DNA from: Porphyromonadaceae bacterium UBA7176
GTDB taxonomy: Bacteria; Bacteroidota; Bacteroidia; Bacteroidales; Muribaculaceae
Direction of reading: 5' to 3'
Length of the DNA stretch: 15,284 nt
Assembly: GCA_002491245.1 (NCBI GenBank)
Contig: DKVO01000040.1
Span: forward strand, 1-15,284
Shown: in pieces, positions 6,890 to 14,016 of the stretch
Layout: the number at the start of each line of letters is the position of its first letter
Numbering within the stretch: the stretch's first letter is position 1
Notes under the pieces: generated by a model
Seen by the model: only the letters and a program-made list of their open reading frames with translations
What the model was told of the DNA's origin: nothing
Database searches by the model: none
Translations under genes and position numbers: made by a program

Positions 6890-8376
6890 ATGGTACTGAA
6901 CCTATAAGCGAAACCTATCGACAACACCTCTTTGAGCTGTAGTTTCTTCCACGACGGGTCGTCGCACGGACGGGTATTGGTGTCGTAGCGCATGTCGACT
7001 TGGATCTGCGAAGTGAGGAAACGGTTGATTTCAAAATTGATTTTATTCTGCCAGTCGGCATGGGCGTTCTCGTAGTCGGTGAAGGCGAATAAGCGCGAGT
7101 TGAACGTGATGTTGTAGGCCAGGCGCCAGAAGAGGTTGAACTCGGCGGTCGAACCAAAGTGGTGCGATGTCTTGTGACCTTCGTCGATACCGAAGTTGCC
7201 GGGATTGAGTTTCTTGTTGATGCAGGTCTTCATCGAGTACGACAGAGGGGCCAGCGACGCGTTGAACGAGAATGTGCCCTTCTTGTTGCCGTAGTTGTAG
7301 GTCATACCGATACCACCCGTGAACTCGCCTGGCGACATGAACGCCGACCGGAGATTGTTGGAGTTGGTGTGGTACGAATTGAGCAACTGGGTCTTGAACT
7401 GGCCCGTGAACGAATAGTACCATCGCTTGACGGCTTTCACACCGAAGTTTGTGTTGACCTGGAAAATATCGTTGGTGATATTGTAGTTGTGTACAGTGTC
7501 GTTGGGGGCATTGTTGAGGCCGAGGTTATACTGCGCGGTGGTCTCGAAAATGATGTTTGGGTGGTATTTATCGTTGAGCTTCACATTGTAGTACAACTGT
7601 GCGTTGGCGTTCAAGGCGTTTTCACCGCCCTGATACCAGTTGGGCGAGATGTATGCCTGCGAGAATTGCAGCGAAGCCGTGAATGTGCGTATCCAGTGGC
7701 GTTTTCGTCCGGGTTTTAGCTCGATAGGAGTGGCAATCTGCGCCTTGTCGATTGTTTCTTCGATTTTTATGGTATGCTTTTCGGGGTCTACTACGGCGTG
7801 GTATTCCTTAGGAGCTTCGGGCAGGAGGTTGATGTTGTAGGTCACACGTTCGGGATGTGTGGAGAAGAGATAGTAGTTTATGGCGTTTATCTTACGCTGC
7901 AAAGCGTTTTCTTCCTCTATCCATTCGAAGCCCGGGTTGCCCGACAGTTCTGGAGTGAATGCCGATGTTGTGTCGGGGAACTGGTGGGCGACAAATACCG
8001 AGGGCAAGAAGAAGGTCTTGGGCAGCGGTTTGGTGCCCATGAGCCTGTCGTAGCGCCATGTTTCGAGGGTGTCGAGATATTCGTCAAGCTCCTCGAGGGT
8101 TCTGGGACGGTAGCGGAGGCTGTCGGGGAGTTGTTCGGTCACAGCGACGGTGTCGGTGCGCCATACAATAGCTCGCGTTTTTGCTTTTGGCTCTTCGTAT
8201 ATTTCTAATTCTTCTTCGGCGTCGTCCGATACTGTTTCGGCAGGGCTTGCGATAACTGTGGTGTCGTCGTCTTCCTCGGCAACTTTTGCAGAGCCGAAGT
8301 ATTGAGCTTGTGCCGAAGCGCTTATGCCGGCGGCCGCCATTATTGCGGCAACGAATATGCGTAGTGTCAGTTTCAT
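6886..8376 (-). CDS. DUF3078 outer-membrane beta-barrel protein
   Basis: 496 residues. Signal peptide at 1 to about 24 (ending SASAQA), then a strongly acidic segment (about 34-63) with runs of D and E, a soluble alpha/beta stretch (about 75-230), and a C-terminal half of alternating aromatic and polar residues typical of an outer-membrane barrel. The NWYQGGENALNANA segment after RTFTASLQFSQAYIS is the hallmark I recognise for DUF3078, a Bacteroidetes family without assigned function. The C-terminus, FAYRFSTI, is a plausible barrel-closing strand. I chose the ATG at 8376: it opens the signal peptide and overlaps the menG stop as ATGA. The same frame stays open to 8970, but those 198 codons give a Pro/Arg/His-rich shadow inside menG. 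The stop overlaps the TTG of the next secreted protein, which suggests the barrel and the two small exported proteins are made together. Confidence 0.88.
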   Translation of the reverse strand: MKLTLRIFVAAIMAAAGISASAQAQYFGSAKVAEEDDDTTVIASPAETVSDDAEEELEIYEEPKAKTRAIVWRTDTVAVTEQLPDSLRYRPRTLEELDEYLDTLETWRYDRLMGTKPLPKTFFLPSVFVAHQFPDTTSAFTPELSGNPGFEWIEEENALQRKINAINYYLFSTHPERVTYNINLLPEAPKEYHAVVDPEKHTIKIEETIDKAQIATPIELKPGRKRHWIRTFTASLQFSQAYISPNWYQGGENALNANAQLYYNVKLNDKYHPNIIFETTAQYNLGLNNAPNDTVHNYNITNDIFQVNTNFGVKAVKRWYYSFTGQFKTQLLNSYHTNSNNLRSAFMSPGEFTGGIGMTYNYGNKKGTFSFNASLAPLSYSMKTCINKKLNPGNFGIDEGHKTSHHFGSTAEFNLFWRLAYNITFNSRLFAFTDYENAHADWQNKINFEINRFLTSQIQVDMRYDTNTRPCDDPSWKKLQLKEVLSIGFAYRFSTI

Positions 8377-9101
8377 TTTTGAGGCTTTTTTGCAGTGTAA
8401 AGCGTACATACGCCGAAAGTGAGTGGCCTGAAGGTGGCTTCGGCCAGGCCGGCGGCAGTCATCACGCCGGTCATTACCTCCCGTTGAGGTGCGGCGGCTA
8501 TGCTTTCGGGGAGGTAGGAATATGCCCGGCTGTCGCCCGAGATGAGGCGGCCGGCAGCCGGGATAAGGGTACGGGTGTAGAGTTTGTAGAGCGGTAGGAT
8601 GACAGGCGATACCGGTGTCGACAGCTCGAGGACAAATACCGAGCCTCCGGGACGCAGTATGCGCATCATCTCGCGGTAGCCGGCTGCGATATCCGCGAAA
8701 TTGCGGACGCCATAGGCCACTGTCACAGCATCTGCCGATTCGTCGGCGAGACCAGTGACAAGACAGTCGGCCTGACGGAACACTACCGCCTCGCTGCCGG
8801 CTTTCTCGCGAGCCTTGGCAAGCATCCCCTCGCTGAGGTCGAGGCCGGTGACGCGAACGCCCGGTATGCGACGGGAAAGTGTCAGGGCGACATCGCCTGT
8901 GCCGGTAGCCATGTCTACGATATCGCGTGCGCCGCTGTGTCGGACAGCTTTGACAAGTGTGCGGAGCCACAGACGGTCCAGCCCGGCCGTCATGGCCCGG
9001 TTCATGAAATCATAGGCCGGAGCTATGGCGTCGAACATCGCTTCTACCTGCTCCGCCTTGTCACGGCTGTCGCCGTAAGGGTTTACGCGCTCTACTTTCA
9101 A
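8373..9101 (-). CDS. menG: Demethylmenaquinone methyltransferase (UbiE/MenG family), TTG start
   Basis: SAM-dependent C-methyltransferase for the last step of menaquinone synthesis, at the inner membrane. The 242 residues carry the family's N-terminal EQVEAMFDAIAPAYDFMNR (18-35), SAM motif I VDMATGTGD (62-70), GLDLSEGML (86-94), the VAYGVRNF signature (128-135), REMMRILRPGG (143-153), and the closing YSYLPESI and FGVCTLYTAKK. Ubiquinone is not expected in Bacteroidales, so the menaquinone role (menG) is preferred over ubiE. The start is TTG at 9101-9099: no ATG or GTG occurs between it and an in-frame TAA at 9116-9114, and the conserved N-terminus begins just after it. Only four bases separate it from the purC stop. 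The gene ends overlapping the DUF3078 start (ATGA). In the Bacteroides genomes I know of, purC and a ubiE/menG gene also sit together, usually followed by aroE, which is absent here. Confidence 0.93.
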   Translation of the reverse strand: MKVERVNPYGDSRDKAEQVEAMFDAIAPAYDFMNRAMTAGLDRLWLRTLVKAVRHSGARDIVDMATGTGDVALTLSRRIPGVRVTGLDLSEGMLAKAREKAGSEAVVFRQADCLVTGLADESADAVTVAYGVRNFADIAAGYREMMRILRPGGSVFVLELSTPVSPVILPLYKLYTRTLIPAAGRLISGDSRAYSYLPESIAAAPQREVMTGVMTAAGLAEATFRPLTFGVCTLYTAKKPQK

Positions 9102-9105
9102 ACTC

Positions 9106-10056
9106 TCAAGCGTTTATATTTGCCAGAAAATCGAGCACGCCGGTTTCGATGCGCTTTTGGGCATCGGTCTCGTCGGCCGGCACGAATTTGCGGCCTGTGA
9201 GGTGCTCGTAGAGTTCGATATAGCGCTCGGAGATGCTGGTGCATACTTCGGGTGTCATCTCAGGCACGGTTTCGCCCGGACGGCCCATAAATCCGTTTTC
9301 AATAAGCCATTGGCGAACGAATTCCTTCGAGAGCTGGCGCTGGGGTTTTCCGGCGTCGAAAAGCTCCTGGTATGTGTCGGCATAAAAGTAGCGCGACGAG
9401 TCGGGGGTGTGTACTTCGTCGATGAGGATCACTTTACCGTTGTGTTTGCCGAATTCATATTTTGTGTCGACCAGCACAAGTCCTTTCTCCTCGGCCATGC
9501 GTGTGCCGATGGCAAAGAGGCGGCGTGTATAATCTTCCATCACTTCGTAGTCTTCGGCGCTCACGATACCCTGGGCGATGATGTCTTCGCGCGAGATATT
9601 CTCATCGTGGCCGGCGTCGGCTTTGGTGGTGGGGGTGATGATAGGTTCAGGCAGACGCTGGTTCTCACGTAGTCCCTCGGGCAGTTTTACGCCGCAGAGC
9701 TCGCGTGCTCCGGCTGCATACTCGCGCCATGCGCTGCCGGCGAGGTAGCCGCGGATAATCATCTCAACGCGGAAGCCTTCGGCACGGACTCCGGCAGTAG
9801 CTGTCGGGTCGACCTCGGCGAGTTTCCAGTTGGGGATCTCGTCGGCGGTAGCATCGAGGAAGTAGTTGGCGATCTGGTTGAGTACCTGTCCCTTATATGG
9901 AATACCCTTGGGCAGCACTACATCGAAGGCCGAAATACGGTCGGTAGCAACCATAACCAGAAGGTCGCCTGCGATAGAATATACATCGCGCACTTTGCCG
10001 TGGTAGACGGGTGCGTCTTGATTAGGAAAATGAAAGTCGGTGCTTGTAAGGGGCAT
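9106..10056 (-). CDS. purC: Phosphoribosylaminoimidazole-succinocarboxamide synthase
   Basis: Joins aspartate to CAIR with ATP in purine synthesis, giving SAICAR. The 316 residues show the family's landmarks in order: YHGKVRDVYSI (18-28), ATDRISAFDVVLP (37-49), the RGYLAGSAWREY signature (102-113), PEPIITPTTKAD followed by GHDENIS (136-155), and LVDTKYEFG with LIDEVHTPDSSRY (195-223). Length is as expected for the long Bacteroidetes form. I chose the ATG at 10056, which starts MPLTSTDFHFPNQ; the frame is open to 10158, but that extension would run into phoH. It lies 37 bp after phoH with no TAnnTTTG promoter in the gap, so it is probably expressed with phoH, and it stops four bases before menG. 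Confidence 0.97.
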   Translation of the reverse strand: MPLTSTDFHFPNQDAPVYHGKVRDVYSIAGDLLVMVATDRISAFDVVLPKGIPYKGQVLNQIANYFLDATADEIPNWKLAEVDPTATAGVRAEGFRVEMIIRGYLAGSAWREYAAGARELCGVKLPEGLRENQRLPEPIITPTTKADAGHDENISREDIIAQGIVSAEDYEVMEDYTRRLFAIGTRMAEEKGLVLVDTKYEFGKHNGKVILIDEVHTPDSSRYFYADTYQELFDAGKPQRQLSKEFVRQWLIENGFMGRPGETVPEMTPEVCTSISERYIELYEHLTGRKFVPADETDAQKRIETGVLDFLANINA

Positions 10057-10093
10057 AGCTATGATAAATGATAATGAGTGGTTTATGTTTGGT

Positions 10094-11083
10094 TTAATTG
10101 TCTGTTTCCCTATCGTCGGCAACATCTTCGGCCTTACGTGCGGCCTCGGCAGCCTCATGTTGCTCGTAGGCCTCCACGATACGTTGTACGAGAGAGTGAC
10201 GCACGATATCTTTCTTCCCGAATTCTACACGGCCTATCCCGGGCACCTTGTCGAGGACCCTGAGGGCTTGTACGAGACCTGATTGCGTCGATCGGGGAAG
10301 GTCAATCTGCGTCACGTCGCCGGTGATGATCATCTTGGCGTTCATGCCAAGGCGCGTCAGGAACATCTTGATCTGATGCACGGTGGTGTTCTGTGCCTCG
10401 TCGAGCACGATTACGGCATCGTTGAGCGTGCGGCCGCGCATGAAAGCGAGCGGTGCTATCTGTATCACCTTGCCCTCCATGTATTCCTTCAGTTTCACCG
10501 AAGGTATCATGTCTTCAAGGGCATCGTAGAGTGGCTGGAGGTAAGGATCAATCTTATCTTTCATGTCGCCGGGCAGGAAGCCGAGCTTTTCTCCGGCCTC
10601 AACAGCCGGGCGCGAGAGGATGATCTTGCGCACCTCCTTGTTTTTGAGCGCGCGTACGGCGAGGGCAATCGCTATGTAGGTCTTGCCGGTTCCGGCAGGA
10701 CCGAGGGCGAAACTGAGGTCGTTTTTTGCAAAATTCTCAACCATAGCCTGCTGCTTGGCGTTACGGGCGCTGATCGGCTTGCCGTTGATGCCATAGATAA
10801 TCACGCCGTCGCGTTTGAGTTCCTTCGGGGCCTCGCCTTTGACGATATCGAGGATAGCCTCTTCGGTCAAGGTGTTGTAGTGCTCTGCATAAGCGCTGAG
10901 CTCCTTGATTTTAGCTTCGAAGTCGGCTGTCTCGCTTTCCTCGCCGATAACACGTATCACCGAGCCTCGCGCCGATATGCGGAGCTTGGGATAGAGATTT
11001 TTGATCAGCTGCATGTTGGCGTTGTTGACGCCGTAGAAACACAGCGGATCGACACTGTCGATAATAACTATTCTTTCGATCAT
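10094..11083 (-). CDS. phoH: PhoH-like ATPase
   Basis: 329 residues of the PhoH/YlaK-YbeZ type: a P-loop ATPase associated with RNA metabolism, cytosolic. The N-terminal part (about 30-62, YPKLRISARGSVIRVIG) resembles the KH-like nucleic-acid-binding segment of this group. The ATPase core has Walker A GPAGTGKT at 128-135, the SRPAVEAGEKLGFLPGD region (157-173), MRGRTLNDA (215-223), Walker B VIVLDEAQ at 224-231, and ITGDVTQIDLP (253-263). The tail after 305 is charged and Ala/Glu/Asp-rich, probably disordered. I chose the ATG at 11083, giving MIERIVIIDS; an upstream extension to 11140 would overlap the predicted -7 promoter element. It is the first gene of the leftward block that continues with purC and menG. 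Confidence 0.94.
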   Translation of the reverse strand: MIERIVIIDSVDPLCFYGVNNANMQLIKNLYPKLRISARGSVIRVIGEESETADFEAKIKELSAYAEHYNTLTEEAILDIVKGEAPKELKRDGVIIYGINGKPISARNAKQQAMVENFAKNDLSFALGPAGTGKTYIAIALAVRALKNKEVRKIILSRPAVEAGEKLGFLPGDMKDKIDPYLQPLYDALEDMIPSVKLKEYMEGKVIQIAPLAFMRGRTLNDAVIVLDEAQNTTVHQIKMFLTRLGMNAKMIITGDVTQIDLPRSTQSGLVQALRVLDKVPGIGRVEFGKKDIVRHSLVQRIVEAYEQHEAAEAARKAEDVADDRETDN

Positions 11084-11128
11084 AGACTTAGACCTCTGAA
11101 GGCTTGGTGCTCGGTAAGGAAGATGATG

Positions 11129-11136
11129 CAAAGTTA
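11129..11136 (-). promoter_or_regulatory. Possible -7 element of the phoH-purC promoter
   Basis: On the minus strand TAACTTTG matches the Bacteroidetes -7 consensus TAnnTTTG and lies 45 bp before the phoH ATG, predicting a leader of roughly 40 nt. There is no TTTG at the expected -33 distance (19-21 bp upstream reads GC-rich), so this rests on one element only. Confidence 0.45.
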
Positions 11137-11240
11137 ACAAAAATTCGCAACATGAGCGCCTTGCGTTTATACATTTTATATCTTAACGCCCGAAATACCG
11201 TCGCTGTTCATGTCGACCGAACAATTCGTGGATGAAAAAT

Positions 11241-11272
11241 GTTGCAAATAAGTAAAAAAACGTCTAAATTTG
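11241..11272 (+). promoter_or_regulatory. Predicted Bacteroidetes-type promoter of the nuclease-asnA unit
   Basis: A -33-like GTTG (11241-11244, one mismatch to TTTG), a 20-base spacer, and a perfect -7 match TAAATTTG (11265-11272) stand upstream of the nuclease start. A transcript start near 11279 would leave a leader of about 23 nt. It lies in the 218-bp divergent intergenic region 11084-11301, together with the phoH -7 element on the other strand. I see no further gene, riboswitch or strong hairpin in that region. Confidence 0.65.
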
Positions 11273-11301
11273 TGACCCTCCTTAAAATTTTGTCCTGAAA
11301 T

Positions 11302-12957
11302 ATGAAAAACTACATATCACGCATCGCGGCCGCAACGCTGGCTTTCGCAAGTTTCTCAAGTATGATGGCCGATGCTCCGGCTGGATATTACAGCACTCTC
11401 AATGGAAAGTCGGAGGCCGAGCTCAAGACTGCAGTCCACAATCTGATACGTAATTTCACCCTCATTTCATCATATAGCGCCTTACCGTCGTATTTCCAGA
11501 AGACCGACGTATATCCCAACTCGCGCCGTTGGTGGGACATGTATTCCGACATACCTCTCTATGCCCCGTCGTTCAATGGGCTCAATCGCGAGCACTCATT
11601 TCCCAAAAGCTGGTGGGGTGGAAGCACTTCGGTGAGCGCATATGTCGATCTCAACCACCTGTACCCATCCGAGATGAAAGCCAACTCTGCAAAGAGCAAC
11701 TATCCCCTCGGTGAAGTGGATATGGGTAAAGCTTCGTTCAACAACGGCGTGTGCTATGTCGGCCCGGGCGTAAGAGGACAGGGTGGCGGCGCCGCAAACG
11801 TGTTCGAACCCAACGAAGAATATAAAGGAGACTTTGCCCGTACGTATTTCTACATGGTCACATGCTATCAGAACCTGAAATGGAAATACACCTACATGGT
11901 CGAGCAAAACACTTACCCCACGCTCTCTCCCTGGGCCATAAGCCTGCTTATGAAGTGGCACCGCGAAGACCCCGTGAGTGAGAAAGAGCGCGACCGCAAC
12001 GACGAAGTATACAAAATCCAGGGCAACCGCAACCCCTTCATCGACATGCCCGAGTTGGCCGAATACCTTTGGGGTACCAAGAAAGGCGAGAAGTTCACTC
12101 CCGGTGGAGTGGTGGTAGAGCCGGTTGGCGAACCGGAGCTTGTTGCTCCCACAACAGGAATGGAGCTGCAGTTTGGTCAAGTGGCTCTTGGCAAGAGCTA
12201 TACATCTCAGGTGTTCGTCAAGACAAAAAACGTGAAAAGCACCGATGTTGCCATATACAGCGGCGACAACACGATGTTCGTTGCTTCTGCCAAGAAAGTC
12301 GATGGCTCAAAGAGCAACGCTGACGACGGCTACTGGTTGCCGATACAATATAAACCCACAGCTCTCGGCGAACATACGTCCAAGGTGGTCTTCGACTGGG
12401 GTGATGGCTCGCGTGCGGTAGTACTCAGGGGCGAATGCCTTCCCGTTCCCGTCCTGACAGCATGTACCGCAACTGCTCCATCCGACATTCAACCCGACCG
12501 ATATACTGCAAACTGGACAGCTCCATCCGGCGAAGTCATCGACTATTATATGGTGACACGTACACGCTATGTCGGTGGCAACACCTATGAAGAGAAATTG
12601 CCGGCCGAAAACACTTCGCTCGAAATCACCGGCTTCGACGAGTCCGACTCCGAAGCATACTATGTAGAGTCGGTGCGGCTCGAGACCTATTCTCCTAAAT
12701 CAAACGTCGTGTTTGTCAACCACTCCGGCATCACCGGAGTCGAGGCCGACGAACCCCTTGTTGTCCGCGGCTACGACGGCTTCATTCGCTTCGACTGCGC
12801 AGCTCCCCAGACCGGATGCCGCATATTCGACATGAGCGGACGCGAAGTGCGTTTCATCGGCGAGATTGAGTTTAACCTCGATGTCGAGATGCCGGCAGGT
12901 GTATATCTCATCACAACCGACCGTCACTCAACGCCGGTAAAAGTTATAGTACGATAA
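11302..12957 (+). CDS. Secreted endonuclease I family nuclease with Ig/Fn3-like domains and a T9SS-like tail
   Basis: 551 residues. A signal peptide (about 1-23) is followed by an endonuclease I domain (about 35-260), then probable all-beta domains (about 278-380 and an Fn3-like one at about 382-472), and a C-terminal domain (about 478-551) resembling type IX secretion sorting tails: CRIFDMSGREV, then MPAGVYLITTD, ending in PVKVIVR. Nuclease motifs are LNREHSFPKSWWGG (94-107), with E97 and H98 at the metal-ligand and general-base positions of the family, and DLNHLYP (116-122) followed by N128 and SNYPLGEV. Relatives such as Vvn and EndA are unspecific nucleases of DNA and RNA that act outside the cytoplasm. 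Expected role: degrading extracellular nucleic acid at the cell surface or in the medium. It shares one base with the asnA start (TAATG). No inhibitor gene lies beside it, consistent with export before activation. Confidence 0.9.
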   Translation: MKNYISRIAAATLAFASFSSMMADAPAGYYSTLNGKSEAELKTAVHNLIRNFTLISSYSALPSYFQKTDVYPNSRRWWDMYSDIPLYAPSFNGLNREHSFPKSWWGGSTSVSAYVDLNHLYPSEMKANSAKSNYPLGEVDMGKASFNNGVCYVGPGVRGQGGGAANVFEPNEEYKGDFARTYFYMVTCYQNLKWKYTYMVEQNTYPTLSPWAISLLMKWHREDPVSEKERDRNDEVYKIQGNRNPFIDMPELAEYLWGTKKGEKFTPGGVVVEPVGEPELVAPTTGMELQFGQVALGKSYTSQVFVKTKNVKSTDVAIYSGDNTMFVASAKKVDGSKSNADDGYWLPIQYKPTALGEHTSKVVFDWGDGSRAVVLRGECLPVPVLTACTATAPSDIQPDRYTANWTAPSGEVIDYYMVTRTRYVGGNTYEEKLPAENTSLEITGFDESDSEAYYVESVRLETYSPKSNVVFVNHSGITGVEADEPLVVRGYDGFIRFDCAAPQTGCRIFDMSGREVRFIGEIEFNLDVEMPAGVYLITTDRHSTPVKVIVR

Positions 12958-13991
12958 TGGCTCTTATCATACCGCGTTCTTACCGGCACAAGCTGCTGCC
13001 CGAAACGACCGAACAGGCGATAAAACTCATAAAAGACACATTCGAGAAGTGTCTTGCCCGTGACCTCTGTCTCCGTCGTGTCACAGCGCCGTTGTTCGTC
13101 CTCGCCGGAACTGGTCTCAACGACGACCTCAATGGTGTCGAACATGCCGTCAGCTTCCCTGTCAGGTCGTGCGGAGGGCAGACAGCCGAGATCGTCCATT
13201 CGCTCGCCAAATGGAAGCGGACAAAACTCGCTGCGTACGGTATCGCGCCGGGATATGGCCTGTACACTGATATGAACGCTATCCGGGCCGACGAAGAGCT
13301 CGATAATCTCCACTCGCTCTACGTCGACCAGTGGGACTGGGAGAAAACAATCACTCCCGACGACCGCAATGTCGGATATCTCACCTCCACGGTCGAAAAA
13401 ATCTACGGTGCTATAAAAGAGACCGAAGCAGCAGTCTACAAGCTTCACAACCATATAACGCCGTCTTTGCCCGATAAAATAACATTTGTCGACGCCGAAG
13501 ACCTCAGGATGGAGTTTCCCCAAGCCTCGGCAAAAGAGCGCGAGGCATACGCCGCGCGGCGTCATGGAGCCGTATTTATCATCGGCATAGGAGGTAATCT
13601 CGGCGATGGTAAACCCCACGACCTTCGCGCTCCCGACTACGACGACTGGTCGACCGAATACCGCCCTGGCCGATATGGCCTCAACGGCGATATTGTCGTG
13701 TGGAACCATGTCCTCGGCTGTCCTTTCGAACTTTCATCGATGGGCATACGTGTCGACCCCGACACCATGCTCCGGCAGCTCGAAATACGCTCATGCCCAG
13801 GTCGTGCTTCTCTCCCCTTCCACCGGAGTTTGATCGAAGGACAGTTGCCCCCGTCGATTGGTGGTGGTATAGGGCAGAGCCGTTTGTGTATGTTGCTCCT
13901 CCAGAAAGCCCACATAGGCGAGGTTCAGGCATCTATATGGCCGGCAGAGCAACTCGACGCCCTCCGTCAGGCCGGAATAGAATTAATGTAG
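12957..13991 (+). CDS. asnA: Aspartate-ammonia ligase (asparagine synthetase A)
   Basis: ATP-dependent synthesis of asparagine from aspartate and ammonia, a cytosolic enzyme related to class II aminoacyl-tRNA synthetases. The 344 residues match AsnA throughout: APLFVLAGTGLNDDLNGVE (44-62), VHSLAKWKR (80-88), LYTDMNAIR (102-110), YVDQWDWEK (122-130), RAPDYDDW (224-231), ELSSMGIRV (258-266) and the ATP-binding SIGGGIGQSRL (300-310), with HIGEVQASIWP (319-329) near the end. The ATG at 12957 uses the last A of the nuclease stop (TAATG), so ribosomes may re-initiate after translating the secreted nuclease. I see no obvious pathway link between the two. It ends 25 bp from the convergent acetyltransferase gene, with no terminator hairpin in the gap. 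Confidence 0.97.
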   Translation: MALIIPRSYRHKLLPETTEQAIKLIKDTFEKCLARDLCLRRVTAPLFVLAGTGLNDDLNGVEHAVSFPVRSCGGQTAEIVHSLAKWKRTKLAAYGIAPGYGLYTDMNAIRADEELDNLHSLYVDQWDWEKTITPDDRNVGYLTSTVEKIYGAIKETEAAVYKLHNHITPSLPDKITFVDAEDLRMEFPQASAKEREAYAARRHGAVFIIGIGGNLGDGKPHDLRAPDYDDWSTEYRPGRYGLNGDIVVWNHVLGCPFELSSMGIRVDPDTMLRQLEIRSCPGRASLPFHRSLIEGQLPPSIGGGIGQSRLCMLLLQKAHIGEVQASIWPAEQLDALRQAGIELM

Positions 13992-14016
13992 CAACAAACC
14001 ACAAACTTCAAACTCC

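Noticed and set aside
8377..8970. 198-codon in-frame N-terminal extension of the DUF3078 protein
   Set aside because: The translation is Pro/Arg/His-rich without hydrophobic core and lies wholly inside menG in another frame; the ATG at 8376 begins a good signal peptide and overlaps the menG stop.
10052..10066. Short palindrome ATAGCTAT at the purC start as an operator
   Set aside because: Eight bases with no second copy; expected by chance in AT-rich sequence.
10283..11137. 284-codon plus-strand open frame opposite phoH
   Set aside because: It is antisense to a well-supported gene and gives no recognisable protein; long antisense frames are expected at this codon usage.
11283..11292. Second -7 element (TAAAATTTTG) before the nuclease gene
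   Set aside because: Spacing within the element does not fit TAnnTTTG, and it would leave almost no leader before the ATG at 11302.
12924..13709. 261-codon minus-strand open frame opposite asnA
   Set aside because: asnA matches its family along its full length on the other strand; the antisense product has no recognisable features.
13992..14016. Bidirectional terminator between asnA and the GNAT gene
   Set aside because: The 25-bp gap has no inverted repeat and no T-run on either strand.
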